Shown here in pieces: positions 1 through 7,556 of a DNA stretch of 20,893 nucleotides. Each line of letters begins with the position of its first letter. Position 1 is the first letter of the stretch. Source of the DNA: Atopobiaceae bacterium (lineage in GTDB: Bacteria; Actinomycetota; Coriobacteriia; Coriobacteriales; Atopobiaceae); the NCBI GenBank assembly GCA_017510875.1, contig JAFWLX010000037.1, positions 1 through 20,893 of the forward strand, written 5' to 3'. Below the pieces are notes generated by a model that saw only the letters and a program-made list of their open reading frames with translations, made no database searches and was not told the origin of the DNA. A program made the position numbers and the translations under genes.

Positions 1-750
1 ATGCCGGGCGACAACTGGCGCCAGTTTGCCGGCCTTCGTGCGTTGGCCCTCTACCAGCTCACCCATGCGGGCGGCTCGCTCAACTTTATGGGCAACGAGA
101 TTGGCCAGTACATCGAGTGGCGCTATTACGAGGGCATCGAGTACTTCCTGGCCGAGCAGTTTGAGAGCCATGCCAAGCACCAGCAGTTTATGAAGGCTCT
201 TAACAAGTTCTACAATACTCATCCGGCTCTTTGGCAGCGCGCTTACACGCCCGACGGCTTTGACTGGGTCGAGGCTGACGATGCCGAGCAGTGCCTGATC
301 AGCTTTGCACGCCACTCCGACGACCCCAAGGACGACCTTGTAATTCTGCTGAACTTCGAGGTCAACCCCTATGAGGAGTTCCGTCTGGGCGTGCCGCGTC
401 CGGGCGTGTGGGAAGAGGTCTTCAACTCTGATGCAGAGGAGTACGGTGGCTCTGGCGTGACCAACGCAGGCATCAAGTTCAAGAGTGAAGAAAAGCCTTG
501 GAACAATCAGGATCAGTCTATTGTGCTGCGCGTGCCGCCACTTGGTGGTACAGTTTTGAAGTATGTGCGACCGCTTCCGGCAAAGCGCACCACCAAGAAG
601 GTGGCAGCGAAGGCCGCCGGTGCAGGTGCCGCCAAGGCCAAGACGGTAGCCAAGAAGGCTGCCGCCACGGCAAAGGCAAGCACCAAGACCGCGAAGAAGT
701 CCGCATCGAGCAAGGGTGGAGAGAAAACCGCCCAAGCTGAGAAGGAATAA
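1..750 (+). CDS. glgB: 1,4-alpha-glucan (glycogen) branching enzyme, C-terminal part
   Basis: This is the 3' portion of a glycogen branching enzyme, which cuts alpha-1,4 chains and re-attaches them through alpha-1,6 links. The gene runs in from the left edge. The ATG at position 1 is an internal Met in the conserved MPGDxWxxFA segment, not the start. Visible family signatures are FMGNEIGQ (visible residues 29-36), part of the end of the GH13 barrel, then the C-terminal all-beta domain with VFNSDAEEYGGSG and a closing PPLGGTVLKY strand. The family normally ends about there. Here 57 more residues follow (nt 577-747), containing 15 Lys and 19 Ala and resembling a histone H1 tail. The catalytic Asp and Glu lie outside the window. 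The gene heads a same-strand run with glgP, glgC and glgD. The family call is firm; the role of the tail is unknown. Confidence 0.95.
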   Translation: MPGDNWRQFAGLRALALYQLTHAGGSLNFMGNEIGQYIEWRYYEGIEYFLAEQFESHAKHQQFMKALNKFYNTHPALWQRAYTPDGFDWVEADDAEQCLISFARHSDDPKDDLVILLNFEVNPYEEFRLGVPRPGVWEEVFNSDAEEYGGSGVTNAGIKFKSEEKPWNNQDQSIVLRVPPLGGTVLKYVRPLPAKRTTKKVAAKAAGAGAAKAKTVAKKAAATAKASTKTAKKSASSKGGEKTAQAEKE

Positions 751-761
751 GAAATGCCGTT

Positions 762-793
762 GGTCCGCACCGCTTGGACTGGCGGTGCGGACC
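762..793 (+). other. Perfect 12-bp intergenic hairpin between glgB and glgP
   Basis: GGTCCGCACCGC (762-773) is followed, after the 8-nt loop TTGGACTG, by its exact reverse complement GCGGTGCGGACC (782-793). No T-run follows, so it does not look like a simple intrinsic terminator. It lies 11 bp after the glgB stop and 17 bp before the preferred glgP start. It could be an RNA processing or stability element that sets the relative amounts of the two messages. The structure is visible; its function is inferred. Confidence 0.75.
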
Positions 794-810
794 GCGAACA
801 AAGGATAGAA

Positions 811-3234
811 ATGCAGCAGCTTTTCCAAGACAATCAGGACTTTATCAAGCAGTATCGTCGTGCTTGCCGCTCAAAGTACGGCAAGTCGTTTGATCGCTGC
901 CGCGACCGCGAGCGCTTCTACGTGCTCGCTGACCTCATTGCCAAGAAGGCAAATGAGATCAGGGGTGACCTCGATACCACGGGAATGAAGAAGGTCTACT
1001 ACTTCTCGCTCGAGTTCCTCATTGGTCCTCTTCTTGACAACTACCTGCTTAACTTTGGTATCCGTGACGATGTTGCTGACGCCATTGCCGAGATGGGTGC
1101 CGACCTTGACGAGATTCTTAAGCGTGAGGGAGACCCTGGTCTTGGCAACGGTGGCCTTGGCCGCCTTGCCGCCTGCTTCCTCGACTCCATGGCCCACAAC
1201 GGCATTGCTGGCTATGGCAACGGCATGCGCTACCGCTACGGTCTCTTCAAGCAGGAGATCAGGGGCGGTCGTCAGGTTGAGAAGTCGGACAACTGGCTGG
1301 CCCACGGCTACCCCTGGGAGACCAAGAAGTCTGACAGCGCCGTGCCCGTGCAGTTTGGCGGACATGTGGTGCGCCACGAGGAGAACGGCCGCTTCTGGTT
1401 TACCCAGGAGGGCGGCGAGAAGGTCATGGCCGTGCCCTATGACGTGCCCGTGGTGGGTTACGGCGGAAAGACCATCAACCACCTGCGCCTGTGGGCAGCC
1501 GAGCCCGCGCAGGAGGACTTTGACCTTGACGCCTTCAACGAGGGCAACTATGCCAGGGCCATGAAGTTCCGTTCTGACGTCGAGGCCATCTCGACCATCC
1601 TCTATCCGGCAGACGCCGGCGAGCATGGTCGTATGCTGCGCCTTAAGCAGGAGTACCTGTTTGTGTGCGCCGGCATCCAGACCATCCTGCGCAGCTACGA
1701 GCGCGAGATTGGCAAGGACAAGTGGGAAGAGCTTGGCCAGCACGTAAGCATCCACACCAACGACACCCACCCGGCGCTCTGTGGCCCCGAGCTTATGCGC
1801 CAGCTGGTGGACGAGAAGGGCGTGGACTTTGACCTTGCCTTCAAGATTGCCCGCGAGACCATCTCGTACACTAACCACACGGTCATGCCCGAGGCCCTTG
1901 AGAAGTGGCCCATCCCCATGCTGCGCAACCTTATCCCGCGTACCTACATGTTCATCGAGGAGATCGACCGTCGCTATCGCGAGAACTTCCCGCATGACAA
2001 GGCCAACTGGCCCGAGCTGCTTAAAGAGAACGCCATCCTGTGGGACGGCGAGGCCCGCATGGCCAACCTCTCGGTCATCTTTGCTCATGCCGTCAACGGC
2101 GTGTCCGAGCTGCACACCGAGATCATCAAAGAGACCGTGCTCAAGGGCTTCTACGACATCGAGCCCGAGAAGTTTAACAACAAGACCAACGGCGTGTGCC
2201 ACCGCCGCTTCTTGGGCAACGCCAACCCGCCCTACGCGCGCCTCATTACCGAGGCCATTGGCGAGGGCTGGCTTGACGACGCCACCGAGCTTGAGCGCCT
2301 GGTTAAGTTTGAGAACGACGCCAGCTTCCAAGAGGGCTTCGAGGCGGCCAAGCAGTGGGACAAGCAGCGTCTGGCCGACTACGTCAAGCAGACCACCGGC
2401 GTTGTGCTTGATACCAACATGATCTTTGACGTGCAGGTAAAGCGCTTCCACGCCTACAAGCGTCAGCTGCTTAACGCCTTCAAGATTCTGGACATCTACA
2501 ACCGCATCCTGTCCAACCCCAACTTTAACCCTGCGCCCACGGCGTTCATCTTCTCTGGCAAGGCTGCCCAGAGCTACGTCTTTGCCAAGGAAGTCATTCG
2601 CCTCATCAACTCCATTGCCGAGGCCGTCAACGGCGACTCTCGCGTCAACGACAAGATCAAGGTGGCCTTTGTGCCCAACTTTGCCGTGTCCAACGCCGAG
2701 ATCATCTACCCGGCAACCGAGATTTCCGAGCAGATCAGCTGGGCTGGCTCCGAGGCCTCCGGCACCTCCAACATGAAGCTCATGATGAACGGCGCCATCA
2801 CGCTGGGTACCGACGACGGCGCAAATGTCGAGATTCGCGAGCTCGTGGGCGACGAGAACATCAAGATCTTCGGCCTGCGCACCGCTGAGGTCGACGCCCT
2901 GCGTGCCAGCGGCAGCTACTACGCCTGGGACGTCTACAACGCCGACCGTGGCCGCATTGGTCGTATCGTCGACGAGCTCACCGATGGCACATTGGCGCAT
3001 CTCTCGGGCAACTTCGAGATCATCCGCGACGAGCTTATGGTCAACAACGATCACGATCTCGTCCTCAAGGATTTCTACTCCTATGTTGAGGCGTGGAGCC
3101 AGCTGACCAACAGCTACGCTGACCGCCGTGCATGGAACAAGTCCGCCATTCACAACACAGCTCGGTCGGGTTATTTCTCCAGTGACCGAACCATCAGTGA
3201 ATACGCGGATGACGTTTGGCATATTGGTAAGTGA
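811..3234 (+). CDS. glgP: Glycogen/alpha-glucan phosphorylase
   Basis: This cytoplasmic GT35 enzyme uses phosphate to release glucose-1-phosphate from the non-reducing ends of glycogen. From the ATG at 811 it has 807 residues, normal for the family. Conserved blocks include [26 protein letters not shown] and the pyridoxal-phosphate site [15 protein letters not shown], in which the PLP-binding Lys is about residue 656. I prefer 811 because AAAGGA sits 5 bp upstream. The upstream in-frame ATG at 754 would make the 762-793 hairpin coding and add 19 atypical residues. The gene follows glgB and precedes glgC by 31 bp, so it is probably co-transcribed with the synthesis genes. TTA, CTA and TCA codons are almost absent, consistent with strong expression. 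Confidence 0.97.
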   Translation: MQQLFQDNQDFIKQYRRACRSKYGKSFDRCRDRERFYVLADLIAKKANEIRGDLDTTGMKKVYYFSLEFLIGPLLDNYLLNFGIRDDVADAIAEMGADLDEILKREGDPGLGNGGLGRLAACFLDSMAHNGIAGYGNGMRYRYGLFKQEIRGGRQVEKSDNWLAHGYPWETKKSDSAVPVQFGGHVVRHEENGRFWFTQEGGEKVMAVPYDVPVVGYGGKTINHLRLWAAEPAQEDFDLDAFNEGNYARAMKFRSDVEAISTILYPADAGEHGRMLRLKQEYLFVCAGIQTILRSYEREIGKDKWEELGQHVSIHTNDTHPALCGPELMRQLVDEKGVDFDLAFKIARETISYTNHTVMPEALEKWPIPMLRNLIPRTYMFIEEIDRRYRENFPHDKANWPELLKENAILWDGEARMANLSVIFAHAVNGVSELHTEIIKETVLKGFYDIEPEKFNNKTNGVCHRRFLGNANPPYARLITEAIGEGWLDDATELERLVKFENDASFQEGFEAAKQWDKQRLADYVKQTTGVVLDTNMIFDVQVKRFHAYKRQLLNAFKILDIYNRILSNPNFNPAPTAFIFSGKAAQSYVFAKEVIRLINSIAEAVNGDSRVNDKIKVAFVPNFAVSNAEIIYPATEISEQISWAGSEASGTSNMKLMMNGAITLGTDDGANVEIRELVGDENIKIFGLRTAEVDALRASGSYYAWDVYNADRGRIGRIVDELTDGTLAHLSGNFEIIRDELMVNNDHDLVLKDFYSYVEAWSQLTNSYADRRAWNKSAIHNTARSGYFSSDRTISEYADDVWHIGK

Positions 3235-3265
3235 TCTGCAGGTTAGAACGAAAGGAGAGTTCTAT

Positions 3266-4402
3266 ATGAGCAAGAAGGAATTGCTAGCAATGCTTCTTGC
3301 CGGCGGGCAGGGCAGCCGACTCTACGACCTCACCAAGGACGTAGCAAAGCCGGCGGTGTCGTTTGGCGGCAAGTACCGCATCATCGACTTCCCCCTCTCG
3401 AACTGCGCCAACTCGGGTATCACCACCGTTGGTGTCCTGACGCAGTACCGGCCGTATCTGCTCCACTCCTACCTGGGCACGGGCTCTGCCTGGAATATGG
3501 AGGATGGCGTTGCTATCCTGCCTCCGTATGCCACCCAGACCGGTGGTGCTTGGTATGCTGGCACGGCTGACGCCGTTACCCAGAACCTGGGCTACATCGA
3601 GATGAACGACCCCGAGTATGTGATCATCCTTTCGGGCGACGCACTGTGCCGTATGGACTATGCTGACATGCTGGCCACGCACAAGAAGAACAACGCCGAG
3701 CTGACCATTGCCGTCATGCCGGTGCCCTGGGAGGACGCATCCCGCTTCGGCATCCTCGTTGCCGACGAGACCGGTCGTATCGTTGAGTTCCAGGAGAAGC
3801 CAAAGGAGCCCAAGAGCAACCTGGCCTCCATGGGCATCTACATCTTCAACGCTGACCTGCTTGTTAACGAGCTGAAGCTTGACGATGCCAATCCCGATTC
3901 TAGCCACGACTTTGGTGGCGACATCATCCCCAAGCTGCTCGCCGACGGCCGTCGCCTCTACACCTACGAGTTCAACGGCTTCTGGCGTGACGTGGGCACC
4001 ATCGCCTCCTTCCACGAGACCTCGATGGAGCTGCTGGGCGAGACTCCTTCCTTCGACCTGTTTGAGAAGGACTTCCCCATCATGTCCAACACCCTGTCGT
4101 ATCCGCCGGCATACTTTGGCCCGGATGCCCAGGTTGACGACTGCATCGTGGGCAACGGCTCCAAGATCTACGGCGAGGCCGTGCACTCGATCGTCTCCAT
4201 TGACTCTGTCATTGGCAAGGGTGCCGTGGTCAAGGACTCCGTCCTGCTCCCGGGCGCCATTGTCAAGGACGGCGCTACGGTCATCAACGCCATCGTGGGC
4301 GAGAACTCCATCATCGAGGAGGGCGTCAACTTTGGCAGCGCCGACGCAGATAAGGACTACGCCTTCTGCGGCAACAACGTTGTTATCGGAAAGGAGGAGT
4401 AG
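3266..4402 (+). CDS. glgC: Glucose-1-phosphate adenylyltransferase, catalytic subunit
   Basis: It makes ADP-glucose from ATP and glucose-1-phosphate, the committed step of bacterial glycogen synthesis. The 378-residue product begins [19 protein letters not shown], with the GGxGxRL nucleotide-binding loop, then [32 protein letters not shown], the sugar-phosphate-binding FQEKP and FWRDVGT. A left-handed beta-helix of hexapeptide repeats ([29 protein letters not shown]) forms the C-terminal third. The usual SGDHIYKMDY motif reads [10 protein letters not shown]; the catalytic Asp is kept. The ATG at 3266 is chosen for its AAAGGAGAG ribosome-binding site. A longer reading from 3128 would overlap the end of glgP in another frame and lacks such a site. 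The gene ends 2 bp before glgD. Confidence 0.97.
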   Translation: MSKKELLAMLLAGGQGSRLYDLTKDVAKPAVSFGGKYRIIDFPLSNCANSGITTVGVLTQYRPYLLHSYLGTGSAWNMEDGVAILPPYATQTGGAWYAGTADAVTQNLGYIEMNDPEYVIILSGDALCRMDYADMLATHKKNNAELTIAVMPVPWEDASRFGILVADETGRIVEFQEKPKEPKSNLASMGIYIFNADLLVNELKLDDANPDSSHDFGGDIIPKLLADGRRLYTYEFNGFWRDVGTIASFHETSMELLGETPSFDLFEKDFPIMSNTLSYPPAYFGPDAQVDDCIVGNGSKIYGEAVHSIVSIDSVIGKGAVVKDSVLLPGAIVKDGATVINAIVGENSIIEEGVNFGSADADKDYAFCGNNVVIGKEE

Positions 4403-4404
4403 AA

Positions 4405-5490
4405 ATGGCAAAGGCCATCGGACTCATCACCGCAAACTACTCCACCAAGTTCCCGAGCCCTCTGACGGACGGCCGTCCGGCTGCCTCGATTCCGTTCCTC
4501 GGCCGCTATCGCGCCGTTGACTTCGCGCTCTCGAACATGGTGAACTGCGGCATTCGCACCGTCGGCATGATCATGCCGTATAACTATCGTTCGCTCATTG
4601 ACCATGTGGGCTCTGGCCGCGAGTGGGAGCTCACCCGCAAGGGCGGCGGCCTGTTCATCCTTCCGGGTTCTGCCTTTGGCACCTCCCGCACCGGCTCGCG
4701 CTTCCTGCTTCGTGACCTCATTCACAACAAGGTCTTCCTCGAGCGCGACAACGCTGACTTCGTTATCGTCTCCGCCTGCAACTGGGTCTATAACATGGAC
4801 TACAACGAGTTGATTGACGCTCATGTTGCTTCCGGCGCCGACATCACCGTTCTTACCCAGGCCGCCCGCGACAAGGACGTTGACGTCTGCGGCTTCGAGA
4901 TGGACGGCACCCGCGTCAAGGGCATCAAGCACGGCGTTGCCTTTGGTGACACTGCCTTCCTCGACTGCTTCGTGGTTGCCCGCGAGAAGCTCATCGAGCT
5001 GCTCGACTGGTACAAGGCCAACGACTACCTCGACCTCTTCGAGGCCCTGACTGGCGAGTACGAGCGCGTCAACGTGCAGGCCTATAACTTTGAGGGCTAT
5101 GCGGCTCCGCTGTTCAACAAGGAGACCTACTTCAAGTCCAACATGGACATGCTCGATCCCAAGATCACCCACGAGCTGTTCTCCATCCGTCCGATCATGA
5201 CCAAGGCTCACGACAACCAGCCGGCCAAGATCGTCACCGGCTCCAAGGTCAGCAACTCCCGTATTTCGGGCAGCTGCCGCATCTATGGCACCGTGACCAA
5301 CTCCATCCTTGGCCGCAGCGTTGTGGTCGAGGCTGGCGCCACGGTCAACAACTCCATCATCATGCAGGGCTGCGTCATCAAGAGCGGCGCGCGTGTTGAG
5401 AACGCCATCGTTGATCGCAACAACGTGCTCCCCGAGGGCACCGAGCTTTGTGGCACCGAGGCCGCCATCCTGATCAAGGATAAGGCGTAG
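4405..5490 (+). CDS. glgD: GlgD, ADP-glucose pyrophosphorylase regulatory-type subunit
   Basis: This 361-residue relative of GlgC lacks the GGxGxRL catalytic loop: its N-terminus reads GLITANYSTKFPSPLTDGRP where GlgC has the loop. It keeps the fold landmarks IPFLGRYRAVDFALSNMVNCG, SACNWVYNMDY and a C-terminal beta-helix (SILGRSVVVEAGATVNNSII). In Firmicutes GlgD pairs with GlgC in a hetero-oligomer and changes its kinetics. The loss of the loop suggests the same non-catalytic or weakly catalytic role here. Its Shine-Dalgarno sequence AAGGAGGA overlaps the end of glgC, and the two genes are 2 bp apart, so translational coupling of partner subunits is likely. A strong terminator follows. Confidence 0.95.
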   Translation: MAKAIGLITANYSTKFPSPLTDGRPAASIPFLGRYRAVDFALSNMVNCGIRTVGMIMPYNYRSLIDHVGSGREWELTRKGGGLFILPGSAFGTSRTGSRFLLRDLIHNKVFLERDNADFVIVSACNWVYNMDYNELIDAHVASGADITVLTQAARDKDVDVCGFEMDGTRVKGIKHGVAFGDTAFLDCFVVAREKLIELLDWYKANDYLDLFEALTGEYERVNVQAYNFEGYAAPLFNKETYFKSNMDMLDPKITHELFSIRPIMTKAHDNQPAKIVTGSKVSNSRISGSCRIYGTVTNSILGRSVVVEAGATVNNSIIMQGCVIKSGARVENAIVDRNNVLPEGTELCGTEAAILIKDKA

Positions 5491-5502
5491 AAACATGGCC
5501 AC

Positions 5503-5545
5503 AACGGGCGCCGGCAGCAAGGTTCTGCCGGCGCCCGTTTGTTAA
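5503..5545 (+). terminator. Intrinsic terminator after glgD
   Basis: A perfect 15-bp GC-rich stem (AACGGGCGCCGGCAG at 5503-5517 and its complement at 5525-5539) with a 7-nt loop is followed by a short T-rich tail, TTGTT. It separates glgB-glgP-glgC-glgD from glgA. The tail is weak, so some read-through into glgA is possible. Confidence 0.85.
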
Positions 5546-5648
5546 AGGAGCTGTTGAACGGTTCCACAGGGCCCCACGCAGCGTGTGCGTTGCGAGAGGC
5601 CCACATGTGTTTTTGTTAGGCAGGCATTTGTTTAGGGAGTGAGCCATC

Positions 5649-7136
5649 ATGGCTGAAAAGACCAGAAGAAAGATCAAGGTTCTCTTTGCGGCCTCCGAGG
5701 CCGTACCGTTTGTCAAGACGGGTGGCCTTGCCGACGTTGCCGGCTCGCTGCCCAAGGCTCTCAAGGCCGCTGGTGCCAAGGTCTCTGTGATCATCCCCAA
5801 GTACGGCACCATCCCCGAGGAGTACACCTCTCAGATGCAGCATATTGCCGAGTTCTACGTGCCACTGGCGTGGCGCAGCGTGTACTGCGGCATCGAGAAG
5901 CTCACTTACGAGGGCATAGACTTCTACTTTGTGGATAACGAGGCCTACTTCAAGCGCGATAGCCTCTATGGCTACTTTGATGATGGCGAGCGCTTCGCTT
6001 TCTTCTCCAAGGCCATCTGCGAGGCCATTCAGTGGCTGCCCGAGCTGCAGGTTGACATCCTGCACTGCAACGACTGGCAGACCGCCATGGCATGTGTGTT
6101 CCTGCGTGAGTTCTATCAGGAAAGCGATGCCTGCCGCAATGTGAAGACGGTCTTTACCGTGCACAACGTCAAGTTCCAGGGTCAGTACTCCGACAAGGTT
6201 CTGGAGGACATTCTGGGCCTGGCCGACAACCCCACGGCAGCCGGCCAGCTGTACTGCGACCGCGACTCCATCAACTACATGAAGGGCGCGCTGTGCTATG
6301 CCGACATCATCACCACGGTGAGCCCCAGCTATGCCAACGAGCTGCAGATGCCGTTCTACGGCGAGGGCATGGACGACATCTTCCGTCGTCGCTCGTCGGT
6401 GCTGCGCGGCATTCTCAACGGCATTGACGTTGACGCCTGGAACCCCGAGACCGACCCGTTCATCGCGGTCAACTACGGGCCCAAGACGCTGGACGAGAAG
6501 GCCGAGGACAAGCGGCTGCTGCAGGAAGAGCTGGGTCTTGCGCAGGATCCCACGCGTCCGCTGGTGGTCATGATCGGCCGTCTTACCAACCAGAAGGGCC
6601 TGGGCCTTGTGCGCTACGCCATGAACTACATGATGGAGCGTGGCGTGCAGGTTGCCATTCTGGGCACGGGCGACCGCGATCAGGAAGAGGCGTTCCAGTA
6701 CTTTGACTACACCTACGGCGACCAGATGCGTGCCATCATTGCGTTTGACAACGCGCTGTCACACCGTATGTATGCCGGCGGCGACCTGCTGCTTATGCCC
6801 AGCGAGTTTGAGCCCTGCGGACTCTCGCAGATGATTGCCATGCGCTATGGCACGCTGCCTGTGGTTCGCGAGACTGGTGGCCTGCAGGATTCCGTGCAGC
6901 CGTACAACAAGTACACTGGCGAGGGCACGGGCTTCAGCTTTGCCAACATGAACGCCGACGAGATGGCCGCTGCGCTGCTCGACGCCTGTGAGGTCTTCTG
7001 GACCGATCCCGAGGCTTGGCGCCAGCTGCAGATTCAGGCCATGACCGCCGACTTTGGCTGGGATATTCGCGCCAAGGAGTACATGGGAATCTACCATGAC
7101 CTTCATCCCGAGATCATCCCCTGGCAGAAGAAGTAA
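5649..7136 (+). CDS. glgA: Glycogen synthase (ADP-glucose type)
   Basis: This GT5 enzyme extends alpha-1,4-glucan chains from ADP-glucose made by GlgC/GlgD. The product has 495 residues, close to the family norm of about 480. It shows the ADP-glucose-binding KTGGL at residues 23-27, then ILHCNDWQTA, FTVHNVKFQGQYS, IGRLTNQKG and the C-terminal SEFEPCGL block (about 385-392), which holds the conserved Glu of the retaining-GT active site, then GTLPVVRETGGL. AGGGAGTGAG (5634-5643) precedes the ATG. The 103 bp between the glgD terminator and this start would have to contain its own promoter. I see only a weak candidate (TTGCGA at 5590 with a poor -10) and do not list it. Confidence 0.97.
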   Translation: MAEKTRRKIKVLFAASEAVPFVKTGGLADVAGSLPKALKAAGAKVSVIIPKYGTIPEEYTSQMQHIAEFYVPLAWRSVYCGIEKLTYEGIDFYFVDNEAYFKRDSLYGYFDDGERFAFFSKAICEAIQWLPELQVDILHCNDWQTAMACVFLREFYQESDACRNVKTVFTVHNVKFQGQYSDKVLEDILGLADNPTAAGQLYCDRDSINYMKGALCYADIITTVSPSYANELQMPFYGEGMDDIFRRRSSVLRGILNGIDVDAWNPETDPFIAVNYGPKTLDEKAEDKRLLQEELGLAQDPTRPLVVMIGRLTNQKGLGLVRYAMNYMMERGVQVAILGTGDRDQEEAFQYFDYTYGDQMRAIIAFDNALSHRMYAGGDLLLMPSEFEPCGLSQMIAMRYGTLPVVRETGGLQDSVQPYNKYTGEGTGFSFANMNADEMAAALLDACEVFWTDPEAWRQLQIQAMTADFGWDIRAKEYMGIYHDLHPEIIPWQKK

Positions 7137-7140
7137 TCTG

Positions 7141-7168
7141 GCATGACAGGGGCAACACCCTGTCATGC
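7141..7168 (+). other. Perfect 11-bp hairpin after glgA
   Basis: GCATGACAGGG (7141-7151) and CCCTGTCATGC (7158-7168) form a perfect stem with a 6-nt loop, starting 4 bp after the glgA stop. No T-run follows. It precedes a second, larger stem-loop by 8 bp, so the pair probably acts as a tandem 3'-end structure for the glgA message. Confidence 0.7.
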
Positions 7169-7176
7169 AAACTTGT

Positions 7177-7215
7177 GGAAAGAGGCCGCTCCGCACTGCG
7201 GGGCGGCCTCTTTCC
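7177..7215 (+). terminator. Intrinsic terminator after glgA (18-bp stem)
   Basis: An 18-bp stem with one G-U-type position (7177-7194 and 7198-7215) encloses a 3-nt loop, ACT. The stem has A/G-rich and T/C-rich ends (GGAAAGAGG / CCTCTTTCC), so the uridine-rich stretch is inside the stem. This is a common terminator layout and may work in both directions. Confidence 0.75.
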
Positions 7216-7292
7216 ATAAAGAGAGGCCTTCGTCGCTTCCAACGTTGCTGGCCATAGGCAGGCCGGAACGGTGACCCTCGCGCTTCCACCCT

Positions 7293-7417
7293 CATGCCAC
7301 CACCTCCGTCCCCGTGGCATGTGGGGGGACGCATGCCAGAGGGACGGACCATGCCAGGGGGACGGAGGTGGTGGCATGCTCGCTGGACCATGCCAGGGGG
7401 ACGGAGGTGGTGGCATG
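7293..7417. repeat. REP-like cluster: one inverted, one partial and two direct palindromic units
   Basis: A 33-nt unit is repeated exactly at 7346-7378 and 7385-7417, separated by 6 nt. Each copy has CATGCCA/TGGCATG ends around a GGGGGACGGAGGTGG core. A third unit (7293-7321) carries the same core on the opposite strand, and a degenerate copy (GCATGCCAGAGGGACGG) sits at about 7331-7347. The cluster can therefore fold either as individual small hairpins or as one large one. It lies in the 420-bp gap between glgA and the amylase fusion. The rest of that gap holds the two 3' hairpins and a promoter-like region. The layout resembles REP/REPIN-type elements; mobility is inferred. Confidence 0.75.
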
Positions 7418-7484
7418 ACGGAGGCCACTGCCCTGGCCTGCCCGTGGCCAGCAACAACCCAGCACACAATGAACTTTTGTAATG

Positions 7485-7513
7485 TTGCGTGCCACGGTGG
7501 GCATAGGTAAGCT
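7485..7513 (+). promoter_or_regulatory. Possible sigma70-type promoter for the amylase/glucanotransferase gene
   Basis: TTGCGT (7485-7490) and TAAGCT (7508-7513) are separated by 17 bp and lie 44 bp upstream of the preferred start. The -35 is fair and the -10 weak; TATCCT at 7513-7518 is an alternative -10 with poor spacing. A promoter is expected here because a terminator and repeat cluster precede the gene. Confidence 0.3.
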
Positions 7514-7556
7514 ATCCTATTGTGACCCGTTTGCCTATGAGAAAGGCACGTCTGCT

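Noticed and set aside
754..810. Upstream ATG of glgP at 754
   Set aside because: It would translate through the perfect 762-793 hairpin and add 19 atypical residues. The ATG at 811 has a clear AAAGGA site at proper spacing.
871..3222. 783-codon open frame on the minus strand opposite glgP
   Set aside because: It is in codon register with glgP and stays open because glgP avoids TTA, CTA and TCA codons. The translation is low-complexity (Val/Gly/Leu/His-rich) and matches no family. Similar antisense frames opposite glgC, glgD and the fusion gene (3284-4411, 4357-5520, 8256-9380) were rejected for the same reason.
7346..7417. Two direct repeats considered as a CRISPR array
   Set aside because: Only two exact copies occur with a 6-nt spacer, an inverted copy is adjacent and no cas gene is present. 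The pattern fits REP-like palindromes.
7482..7556. Upstream ATG of the amylase fusion at 7482
   Set aside because: No ribosome-binding site precedes it and the 25 added residues look non-coding. The ATG at 7557 has a purine-rich site upstream and starts the expected beta domain.
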